The position numbers and the translations under genes are program-made. Positions 1 through 6,374 of a stretch of DNA of 19,119 nucleotides are shown here, in pieces. The notes below the pieces were generated by a model. The model was not told the origin of the DNA. It saw nothing but the letters and a program-made list of their open reading frames with translations, and searched no databases. The first letter of the stretch is position 1. Every line of letters begins with the position of its first letter. The DNA comes from SCUN01 sp964343975 (lineage in GTDB: Bacteria > Acidobacteriota > Vicinamibacteria > Vicinamibacterales > SCN-69-37): positions 1-19,119 of the forward strand of contig CAYFLU010000055.1 of assembly GCA_964343975.1 (NCBI GenBank). The letters run 5' to 3'.

Positions 1-706
1 CGGCGGTGCCGACCGCGATGTCCTGCGCGCCGCTCGAGACCTGGATGTTCTCGAAGGAGCTCGGGTCGTAGTAGTTCATGGAGAAGCCCTGCGCCGACGG
101 GTCATTGACGTTGACGCCGTTGAGCATCTGGGTGTTCTGTGCGTTCGGCGTGCCGCGCGATGTGAAGGCGCGCTGCAGGCCGGCCTGGTTGCCGCCGACG
201 TCCGGCGCGTCGAAGACGATGCCCGGCGCCTTCGCCTGAAGAATGCTCCAGATATCCTTGCCGCCCGGGGTCTGTTCGAGCAGGTCCTTGTCGATGTTGA
301 CCTTCACATTGGCGCTCTTCGTGTCGACGACCGGCGCCTCGCCTTTGACCGTGGTCTCCTCCGTCATGCCGCCGACGGTCATGAGCGCATCGAACGACAC
401 CGTCTGGCCCTGCAGCACCTGGAGCCCATCGCGCACCGCCGTCTTGAAGCCCTGCAGCGACACGCGCACGCTGTACGTGCCGACCGTCAGTGACGGAAAC
501 CGGTAGACACCGGCGCTATCGGTGACGCCGTTGAGCGGCGCCGGTAGCACGGGGCTGTTGACGGTGACGGTGGCGCCAGGAATGACGCCTCCGGATTGAT
601 CGACGGCCTTCACGAGAATACTGCCCGACTGCTGTGCATAGGCCAGACGCGAAACGCCCAGCACCACCAGCAGCAGTACTGCCCGCACGAGTGATTTCCC
701 GTACAT
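1..706 (-). CDS. TonB-dependent receptor with carboxypeptidase-regulatory-like N-domain (Oar type), N-terminal part
   Basis: Outer-membrane receptor for TonB-driven uptake, cut by the left window edge; 235 codons are visible and the beta-barrel is missing. ATG at 706 is preceded by a strong GGGAGGA Shine-Dalgarno. Residues 1-25 form a Sec signal peptide ending AYA, followed by QQSGSI. Residues ~27-110 are a carboxypeptidase-regulatory-like beta-sandwich (GGVIPGATVTV, GVYRFPSLTVGTYSV, VSLQGFKT). From ~115 the plug domain begins, with EQTPGGKDIWSILQAKAPGI, RGTPNAQNTQMLNGVNVND and FENIQVSSGAQDIAVGTA, the last being the usual sentence of Oar-like receptors. Such receptors are abundant in Acidobacteriota and usually serve uptake of large glycans or peptides; the substrate cannot be told here. 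Recognition of the family is firm. It stands alone, transcribed leftward off the window. Confidence 0.93.
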   Translation of the reverse strand, partial: MYGKSLVRAVLLLVVLGVSRLAYAQQSGSILVKAVDQSGGVIPGATVTVNSPVLPAPLNGVTDSAGVYRFPSLTVGTYSVRVSLQGFKTAVRDGLQVLQGQTVSFDALMTVGGMTEETTVKGEAPVVDTKSANVKVNIDKDLLEQTPGGKDIWSILQAKAPGIVFDAPDVGGNQAGLQRAFTSRGTPNAQNTQMLNGVNVNDPSAQGFSMNYYDPSSFENIQVSSGAQDIAVGTA

Positions 707-911
707 GTGATCCTCCCCCGAGGTATGAGTGTGAACGGGCCGAGAATACGGGGGAGCGTGGTGCCGTGCAATGAGATTCGCACACGGACACCACAGAGAT
801 AGTGCGAGTTATCGGTCGATCAGGAAAGGGAGTCGCCGCCGGCAGGAGGGGCGCCTGGAAAGGGAGGAGAGGATCCGCGGCACCTCGCTCCACGCCGGCG
901 GCAACGTCGCG

Positions 912-1406
912 CTACATCAAGCGCAACGTCACGGTCCACATTTCCCGATTCGCATCCCAACGTTCGCGTTCGGCCGCCACGCGAATCTTCGCGAGATTGG
1001 CCTTGATCGTGTCGAGGGCTTTCACCATCGCGTCACGTCCGGGCTTGGCCACCTTGCCCGGCGCCGCCATCACGACTTCCCACATCGCGACGTTCGCGTC
1101 CCAGCGTTCCTTCTCCGCCGCGTCCGTGATCTTCGCGACGTTCGCCTTCATCGTCGCGAACGGCTTCCTCATGATGTCGAGGTCGTCTGCCTCGAGCACG
1201 GTCTTCTTCATCTTGACGGTCCACATCGCGACGTTCGCTTCCCAGCGTTCGCGCTCGGCGGCGTTCGGCACGCGGTTCAGGTTGGCCTGCATCGCGGCGA
1301 ACGGCCCTTTCAGCGCTGCCGGAGGACCGGCGGGCGGGGGAGCCTGAGCCGCCAGACCGAGCGGCGCGACGAGCAGGAGAGCGAGCAGGGCATTCCGGAA
1401 GCGCAT
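912..1406 (-). CDS. Small secreted protein with three ~48-residue Trp-containing repeats
   Basis: Predicted 164-residue exported protein of unknown function. I chose the ATG at 1406 over a longer frame reaching 1526 because AGGAGG stands just upstream and the protein then begins with a clean signal peptide (MRFRNALLALLLVAPLGLAAQA). After a short Ala/Pro linker the mature chain is three copies of one unit with consensus FxxMxANxxKIxxAAExERWxANxxMWxV. The ERW tryptophans fall at residues 55, 102 and 150, so the period is 47-48. The third copy ends at the C-terminus (TLRLM). No cysteine or catalytic motif is visible. The units look amphipathic-helical and could form a small helical bundle in the periplasm. 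It shares an orientation with the receptor downstream (205 bp gap), but co-transcription is uncertain. I do not recognise the family. Confidence 0.8.
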   Translation of the reverse strand: MRFRNALLALLLVAPLGLAAQAPPPAGPPAALKGPFAAMQANLNRVPNAAERERWEANVAMWTVKMKKTVLEADDLDIMRKPFATMKANVAKITDAAEKERWDANVAMWEVVMAAPGKVAKPGRDAMVKALDTIKANLAKIRVAAERERWDANREMWTVTLRLM

Positions 1407-1616
1407 ACGACCTCCTCGTGCAGGACCGCTGCGGCGTGGCCGGACGCCGGCCGCCGAGGTCCGCTCATGTCTGTGCAAGGCTCGTGCCCCATCCGTCTGC
1501 ACGACGGGACTCGCGGACCGGCGCACTGGCGGCGATTCGGCAGAGGATTCCCGCGCAGACTGCGGAATTCACCCCGATGATTGGGCGACAATGGAGAGCA
1601 ACGGAGTGGACCCAGA

Positions 1617-2471
1617 ATGACGACGATGACGACGATGACGAGCTCGACGCGGGGATGGGCAGTGGTGATGGCCGGGGCAGCACTGATGATGGTCACGGGG
1701 TGCCGGCCATCGTCGAATACGCCGCCGGTGGCTGAAGTGGCCTCGCCGCGCGGCATGCAGGCGGCCGCCTCGCACGACACGGCATCGACGACGCCCACCA
1801 ACATTCCGATGCCGAGCGACGCGCCGACCGTGGAAGGCACCGTCACCGAGACGATGGACGCGTCGAACTACACGTATGTGAAGGTGAAGACCGCCAGCGA
1901 CGAACTATGGGCGGCGACCAGCACATTCAAGATCGCGGTGGGCGAGAAGGTGATCGTGCCGCTCGAGAACCCGATGCGCGGCTTCCACAGCACCAATCTC
2001 AATCGCGACTTTCCCCTGATCTACTTCGTCGGCCACATTGCCCGGCCGGGTGAAGCCGCGCCGGCGGCGCCGGCGGCATCGGCCACGGCACCGAACGCGA
2101 TGCCCGGCGCGCCCGGGGCCACGCCCGCGGATGACGCGCCGCAGCTCATCGAGAAGATTGCCGCGGCGCCGGGCGGCGTCACCGTCGGCGACGTCGTGAG
2201 CAAGCGTAAGACGTTTGCGGGCAAGACCGTCACCGTGCGCGGCAAGGTCATGAAGTTCAATCCGAACATCCTCGGTGTGAACTGGATCCACATCCAGGAC
2301 GGCTCCGGCGTGGTGAAGGACGGCTCGTATGACGTCCTCGTGACCTCGTCGGCGACGGTGAAAGTCGGGGACGTGGTGACGGTGACGGGCACCGTGGCGC
2401 TCGACAAGGACTTCACGGCCGGCTACCGGTACGACGTGCTGATCGAGAAGGCCACGGTCGCGGTGAAGTAG
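1617..2471 (+). CDS. NrfJ-like OB-fold lipoprotein
   Basis: Predicted 284-residue lipoprotein. The frame is open from 1581, but ATG 1617 is preferred: GGAG lies ~7 nt upstream and the protein then starts directly with a lipoprotein signal whose lipobox VTGC places the lipidated Cys at residue 29. Residues ~70-140 match the NrfJ-type pattern (GTVTETMDASNYTYVKV, VGEKVIVP, FHSTNLNRDFPLIYFVGHI). After a 50-residue Ala/Pro-rich linker, residues 187-284 form a second OB-like domain (GKTVTVRGKVMKF, WIHIQDGSG, VKVGDVVTVTGTV). Such proteins occur near cytochrome and nitrite-reduction genes in other bacteria, but no such genes are seen here, so the function is open. The stop TAG is immediately followed by TGA, and its G is the first base of the GTG start of the TPR-glycosyltransferase gene, suggesting translational coupling. 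Confidence 0.85.
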   Translation: MTTMTTMTSSTRGWAVVMAGAALMMVTGCRPSSNTPPVAEVASPRGMQAAASHDTASTTPTNIPMPSDAPTVEGTVTETMDASNYTYVKVKTASDELWAATSTFKIAVGEKVIVPLENPMRGFHSTNLNRDFPLIYFVGHIARPGEAAPAAPAASATAPNAMPGAPGATPADDAPQLIEKIAAAPGGVTVGDVVSKRKTFAGKTVTVRGKVMKFNPNILGVNWIHIQDGSGVVKDGSYDVLVTSSATVKVGDVVTVTGTVALDKDFTAGYRYDVLIEKATVAVK

Positions 2472-3007
2472 TGAGCGGCGGCGATGCGGTGACCCTCGAT
2501 CTGCTCTTCGCGCGAGCGCGTACGGGGCAGCTGCCGCTCGAAGCCGTCATCAACTCGGCCGAGCAGCTGCAGCATGCGCACCGCCCGGCAGATGCGGCGG
2601 CGCTGTATCGCCTCTGGCTCGAGCACACCTCATCACCGGCGGCGTGTGTCGCGCATTTCAATCTGGGCGTGCTGTTGGCGGCGGCCGGGGATCTCGACGG
2701 CGCGCAGCAGCACTACCACGAGGCCTGGGCGCTCAATCCGCGCCTGCATCAGGCGCGCATCAATGCCGGGCTGATCGCCGAGCGGCAGCGTAAGCCCGCG
2801 GAGGCCGCGCAGCTGTGGCTCGACGTCGCGGCGGCCGCGGCTGGTGCGCCCGATACGCTGCAGTTCGCCACGATTGCGCTCAACCATCTGGGGCGGATGG
2901 AGGAGTCGCGGCGCCAGTATGCCGCCGCCGAGGCCGCGCTCGCCAAGAGCCTGCAGCTCAATCCGCAGCAGCCCGACGCGATTCAGCACTGGGTGCATCT
3001 GCGCTAG
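2471..3007 (+). CDS. TPR-domain half of a SPINDLY/GT41 glycosyltransferase, ended by an in-frame TAG
   Basis: Predicted 178-residue TPR protein starting at GTG 2471, overlapping the preceding stop codon. TPR-like helix pairs are clear at ~60-95 (HFNLGVLLAAAGDLDGAQQHYHEAWALNP), ~96-125 and ~150-175 (AEAALAKSLQLNP). The chain ends DAIQHWVHLR and then TAG. The next codons in the same frame read KQCAWPVY. In SPINDLY/O-GlcNAc-transferase-like proteins this junction is a continuous HWVHLRQKQCxWPV, so this piece is the substrate-binding N-terminus of the enzyme continued at 3008-4264. As annotated it is a truncated product; read through the TAG it gives a normal-looking ~597-residue enzyme. The TAG is one C-to-T change away from CAG (Gln). 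It could also be a standalone TPR protein, but the junction makes that unlikely. Confidence 0.85.
   Translation: MSGGDAVTLDLLFARARTGQLPLEAVINSAEQLQHAHRPADAAALYRLWLEHTSSPAACVAHFNLGVLLAAAGDLDGAQQHYHEAWALNPRLHQARINAGLIAERQRKPAEAAQLWLDVAAAAAGAPDTLQFATIALNHLGRMEESRRQYAAAEAALAKSLQLNPQQPDAIQHWVHLR
3005..3007 (+). other. In-frame amber codon at a family Gln position in the TPR-GT41 gene
   Basis: TAG in phase with both flanking halves (2471 to 4264 is one frame apart from this codon). Context is CGC TAG AAG, where the family reads Arg-Gln-Lys. No other stop or frameshift is seen in the 1.8 kb frame. Confidence 0.9.
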
Positions 3008-3025
3008 AAGCAGTGCGCGTGGCCG

Positions 3026-4264
3026 GTGTACACGCCCGTGGCCGGGCTCACGGTGAACGGATTGATGGCGTCGACGTCGCCGCTGGCGATGCTGGCGCTG
3101 CTCGATGATCCCGCGCTGCAGTGGCTGGTCGCACAGAGTTTCGTGCGTCGCAAATATGCCTTGCCCGAGGAGCGATTGGCGCACGTCGGGCCGCGACCGG
3201 GCGGTCCGCTCCGCATCGGCTATCTCTCGGGCGATCTCTGCACGCACGCGGTCGGGCTGCTCATGCCCGAGCTGCTCGAGGCGCACGACAAGTCGCGCGT
3301 GCACGTCACGGCCTTCGATTTCAGCCCGGAAGACGGCACGTCGCACCGCGCGCGCCTCAAGGCCGCGTGTGATGACGTCGTCGACATCCGCGCGGTCGAC
3401 GACCGCACGGCCGCACTCGCCATCCGCGATCGCCACATCGACGTGCTCATCGACATGCACGGGCTGAGCTCGGGCGCGCGTCCGGGCATCCTGGCGCTGC
3501 GGCCCGCGCGGTCCATCGGCACGTATCTCGGCTTCATCGGCACGACCGCGCTCCCGTGGATCGACTTCGTCGTCGCGGACCGCTTCACGTTGCCCGAGTC
3601 ACTCGCGCCGTTCATGACGGAGCGCCCGCTCTACATCGACGGCTCGTTGATTCCGTTGTCGCACACGCCGGTGCCGCGCACCGGGCTCACGCGCGCGTCG
3701 GTGGGGCTGCCCGACGACGCGGTGGTGCTGGCGTGCTTCAACAACATCTACAAGATCACGCCAGGCGTGTTTGCGTGCTGGTTGCGGATTCTGCGGCGGG
3801 TGCCGCAGGCGGTGCTGTGGTTGCTCGACGACAACACGTGGGCCACGTCGGCGCTACGCCACCATGCCGAGTCGGCCGGCATCGGCGCCGATCGTCTGAA
3901 GTTCGCGGGCCGGTCGACGCACGCCGAGTATCGCGAGCGCCTCACGCTCGTCGATCTCTACATCGACACGTTCCCGTACAACGCCGGCTCGACCGCGCGT
4001 GATGTGCTTGATGCCGGTGTGCCGATGGTCACGCTCGCCGGGCAGACGATGGTGTCGCGGATGGCGGGTGGGTTGCTGCACGCCGCTGGATTCGATCAGT
4101 TGATCACGACGAGTGTGGAGGCGTACGAAACCCGTATCGCCCAACTCGCGAGCCAGCCGGATGCGCTCGAGGATCTGCGCCGGGATCTGCGGACGCGCGC
4201 CGAGAGCTGGCGCGCCGCGCCGGCCCGCTGGATGCGTAGCTTCGAAGACGCCCTGCTGAAGTAG
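3026..4264 (+). CDS. GT41 (SPINDLY / O-GlcNAc transferase-like) catalytic half, downstream of an in-frame TAG
   Basis: The catalytic part of a GT41 glycosyltransferase, which transfers a sugar from a UDP-sugar to protein Ser/Thr (OGT) or, in HMW1C relatives, Asn. The first GTG is at 3026, but the true frame comes from 2471 and I see no good ribosome site here, so independent translation is doubtful. Numbering from 3026: RIGYLSGDLCTHAVG has the catalytic-region His at 74; DMHGLSSGARPGI and LRPARSIGTYLGFIGT at ~143-172; FNNIYKITP has the nucleotide-binding Lys at 243; VLWLLDDN at 263-270; DTFPYNAGSTARDVLDAG at 314-331 is the UDP-binding loop with Asp 326; SRMAGGLLHAAG and LITTS follow. All the motifs I look for in this family are present, so the fold and active site look intact. 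The gene is convergent with the Ser/Thr-rich octad-repeat gene, a possible substrate. Confidence 0.9.
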   Translation: MYTPVAGLTVNGLMASTSPLAMLALLDDPALQWLVAQSFVRRKYALPEERLAHVGPRPGGPLRIGYLSGDLCTHAVGLLMPELLEAHDKSRVHVTAFDFSPEDGTSHRARLKAACDDVVDIRAVDDRTAALAIRDRHIDVLIDMHGLSSGARPGILALRPARSIGTYLGFIGTTALPWIDFVVADRFTLPESLAPFMTERPLYIDGSLIPLSHTPVPRTGLTRASVGLPDDAVVLACFNNIYKITPGVFACWLRILRRVPQAVLWLLDDNTWATSALRHHAESAGIGADRLKFAGRSTHAEYRERLTLVDLYIDTFPYNAGSTARDVLDAGVPMVTLAGQTMVSRMAGGLLHAAGFDQLITTSVEAYETRIAQLASQPDALEDLRRDLRTRAESWRAAPARWMRSFEDALLK

Positions 4265-4334
4265 CGCGCGCGTGGGGACCCCACGCTTGCTCCGGCTCGC
4301 GACACGCGCGTGTGGACACCAACACGCGCTCCGG
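4265..4334. terminator. Candidate bidirectional terminator between convergent genes
   Basis: The 70-nt gap between the two convergent stop codons is rich in dyads. GCGTGGGG at 4270-4277 pairs with CCCCACGC at 4279-4286, and ACACGCGCGTGT at 4302-4313 is a perfect palindrome. The nonamer GCTCCGGCT is repeated at 4289-4297 and 4328-4336. There is no T-tract, so a classical intrinsic terminator is not certain. Confidence 0.4.
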
Positions 4335-4883
4335 CTACAGACCCAAGGCCGCCTTCTGGTCGTTGCTCAATGCGGCGATCTGCGGGGTCGTGAGTGCGGC
4401 GCGCTGGGCCGGCGTGAACGAGCCGAGCTGCGTCGTGTCGAGCACGGCGATCTGCGACGGCCGCATCGCCTGGAGATCTTCCAACGTCACCGACGGCCAC
4501 TGATCGCTCGTGAGCGACTGCGTCTGTTCGTCCGACATCGCCGCGACCTGCGCGGTGCGAAGGGCGGCGACCGCGGCGTTCGACAGCGCCGGCACCTGTG
4601 ACGTGGTCAACGCCGCGATCTGCGACGTGGAGAACGCCGCGACCTGGGTGGCCTGCAGCGCGCCGATCTGGTCGGTGCTGAGCGTCTGGATGTTGCTGGT
4701 GTTCAGGCCGCTCAGGGCGCTGGTGGTCAGCGCGCGCAGCTGCGAGCTGCTGACCGCGCCGAGCTGCGTCCCGTCGAGCGCCGCGACCTGACCGCTCGTG
4801 AGCGCGCCGAAGTCGTCGGCGCTGAGCGACTGGATCTGCTCGGTCGTGAACGCCGCGACGTGCGCGGTCGAGAGCGCCCGCAC
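4335..4883 (-). CDS. C-terminal fragment of the octapeptide-repeat protein (after the second TAG)
   Basis: The last stretch of the giant repeat frame. The internal GTG at 4883 is only the first possible start after the TAG at 4902-4904; the array itself runs in phase across it (ESQI, TAG, ALTTAQVRAL). It carries about 22 octads such as LTSGQVAA and LSTDQIGA. It ends after the last complete octad with three residues, Leu-Gly-Leu, and the stop TAG at 4335-4337. Beyond that stop the frame loses the repeat at once, so this is the natural C-terminus. No sorting signal, beta-barrel or RTX-type export signal follows the repeats. As a separate protein it is probably an artefact of the interruption. 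Confidence 0.6.
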   Translation of the reverse strand: MRALSTAHVAAFTTEQIQSLSADDFGALTSGQVAALDGTQLGAVSSSQLRALTTSALSGLNTSNIQTLSTDQIGALQATQVAAFSTSQIAALTTSQVPALSNAAVAALRTAQVAAMSDEQTQSLTSDQWPSVTLEDLQAMRPSQIAVLDTTQLGSFTPAQRAALTTPQIAALSNDQKAALGL

Positions 4884-4901
4884 CTGTGCGGTGGTGAGCG
4901 C

Positions 4902-4904
4902 CTA
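4902..4904 (-). other. Second in-frame amber codon in the octad array
   Basis: TAG at codon 1465 of the full frame. It falls at octad position 7, a variable position where Gln is among the commonest residues (QIQAL and QVQAL recur in the array). Context is ATC TAG GCG. Confidence 0.9.
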
Positions 4905-6323
4905 GATCTGCGACTCGTCGAGGTTCTGGAACGCGTCGGTCGTGAGCGCGTTGAGGTCCGCCGTTTCGAGCGCGGACACCTGCGACGGCGTGAGGCCGGT
5001 GATCTGTGCCGACGTCAGCGCCGCGGCCTGCGCCGTCGAGAGAGCCACGATACCCGCCGTGGTCAGCGCGCCGAGCTGATCGCCGCTGAAGGCGCCGATC
5101 TGCGCGGTGCTGAGCGCGGCCACCTGATCGGTGGTGAGCGACGCCATCTGCGCGGTGTCGAATGCCGCGAGCTGCGTGGTGGTCATCGACTGCAGATCCG
5201 CCGTCTCGATCGCGCTGATCATGCTGCCGCTGAGCGCGTCGATCTGCTCGGTCGAGAGCGAGGCGAGCTGCGCCGCCGAGAGCGCCACGATATCGGCCGT
5301 GTTGAAGGCCGCGATCTGCGCCGGCGTGAAGGCCGCGAGCTGGCTCGTCGGCAGTGCCGCGACCTGGCCCGTCGTGAGCGCGCCGACCTGCGCCGTGGTG
5401 AGGACGCCGATCTGCTCGGTCTTCAGGCCGTTGAGCTGATCCGACGTGAGGGCCACGACCTGATCGGTCGTGAGCGCCTGCACCTGATCCGTGCTGAACG
5501 CCTGGAGCTGCGTGGTCGTGAAGGCGCCGATGTCGGTCGTCGAGAGCCCCGCGACCGTGTCGGTGCTGAGCGCCGGCAACTGGTCGGTCGTGAGCGCGCG
5601 CACCTGATCGGTCGTGAACGCGCCGATCTGGGACGCCGTGAGCGCGGCGATCGACGTGGTCGGCAGGTTGCTGATGGCCGCCGTGGCGAGCCACGGGATC
5701 TGCGTGGTCGTGAGCGCGGTGAGCTGCGTCGTCGGCAACACCGCGTACTGGCTGGTGGTGATGCCGGTGACCTGCGCTTCGATCAGCGCGCCGACCTGAT
5801 CGGCCGTGAGCGCCGACAGCTGCGTCGTGCTCAGGTTGTTGAGCTGATCGGTCGTGAGCGCGGCGATCTGGTCGGTCGAGAAGGCCGCGACCTGATCCGC
5901 CGTGAGCGCGCCGAACGCCGTGGTCGTGATCGCACGCACCTCGTCGGTCGTGAGCGCGGCGAGCTGCGCCGTGCTGAGCGCCGGCATCTGATCCGACGTG
6001 AGGCCGGCGATGTCCGCCGACTCGAGCGCCGCGATGTCGGCCGTCGGCAGGGCCGCCAGCTGATCGGTCGTGAGCGCCGCGTATTGCGAGGACGTGAGCG
6101 CGCGGAGCTGATCGGTCGTGAAGGCGACGAGCTGGTCGGTCGAGAGCGCCACGAGGTTGGCCGTGGTGAGCGCCGCGAGCTGGGTCGTCGAGAGGGCCGG
6201 CAGCTGATCGGTGCCGAGCGTGTTGATCTGGTCGGTCGACAGCTGGCCGATCTGGTCCGTCGTGAGCGCGCCGAGCTGCGCCGGTGAGAGCGCGAGCAGT
6301 TCGTTGCTCGTGAGCACGGGCAC
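4902..6323 (-). CDS. Middle fragment of the octapeptide-repeat protein (between the two TAGs)
   Basis: Continuous with the fragments on both sides in the same frame. The listed start is simply the first GTG (6323) after the TAG at 6372-6374; 16 repeat codons (FAALTTAHIAALTSDQ) lie between them, and no ribosome site is evident. It holds about 60 octads, ending DESQI before the TAG at 4902-4904. Some octads replace the Gln with Asp or Glu (LPTADIAA, LESADIAG, LTSNELLA). Others have Pro at position 2 (LPTTQ, LPTTS), possibly marking turns. Independent translation is unlikely. Confidence 0.6.
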   Translation of the reverse strand: MPVLTSNELLALSPAQLGALTTDQIGQLSTDQINTLGTDQLPALSTTQLAALTTANLVALSTDQLVAFTTDQLRALTSSQYAALTTDQLAALPTADIAALESADIAGLTSDQMPALSTAQLAALTTDEVRAITTTAFGALTADQVAAFSTDQIAALTTDQLNNLSTTQLSALTADQVGALIEAQVTGITTSQYAVLPTTQLTALTTTQIPWLATAAISNLPTTSIAALTASQIGAFTTDQVRALTTDQLPALSTDTVAGLSTTDIGAFTTTQLQAFSTDQVQALTTDQVVALTSDQLNGLKTEQIGVLTTAQVGALTTGQVAALPTSQLAAFTPAQIAAFNTADIVALSAAQLASLSTEQIDALSGSMISAIETADLQSMTTTQLAAFDTAQMASLTTDQVAALSTAQIGAFSGDQLGALTTAGIVALSTAQAAALTSAQITGLTPSQVSALETADLNALTTDAFQNLDESQI

Positions 6324-6371
6324 CTGGTCGCTCGTGAGCGCGGCGATGTGCGCGGTGGTGAGCGCGGCGAA

Positions 6372-6374
6372 CTA
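6372..6374 (-). other. First in-frame amber codon in the octad array
   Basis: TAG at codon 975 of the full frame, at octad position 5, which is the near-invariant Gln: LSSD, TAG, FA where neighbours read LSSDQ. Context is GAC TAG TTC. One C-to-T change from CAG explains it. Confidence 0.9.

Noticed and set aside
771..1580. Plus-strand frames opposite the triple-repeat secreted protein
   Set aside because: Arg/His-rich shadow of the minus-strand gene, which has a signal peptide, a Shine-Dalgarno and internal repeats.
3005..6374. Dcm-type methylcytosine deamination (CCAGG to CTAGG) as the common cause of the three TAGs
   Set aside because: Only the TAG at 4902-4904 would restore CCAGG. The other two restore CCAGA and CCAGT, so this specific mechanism does not explain all three.
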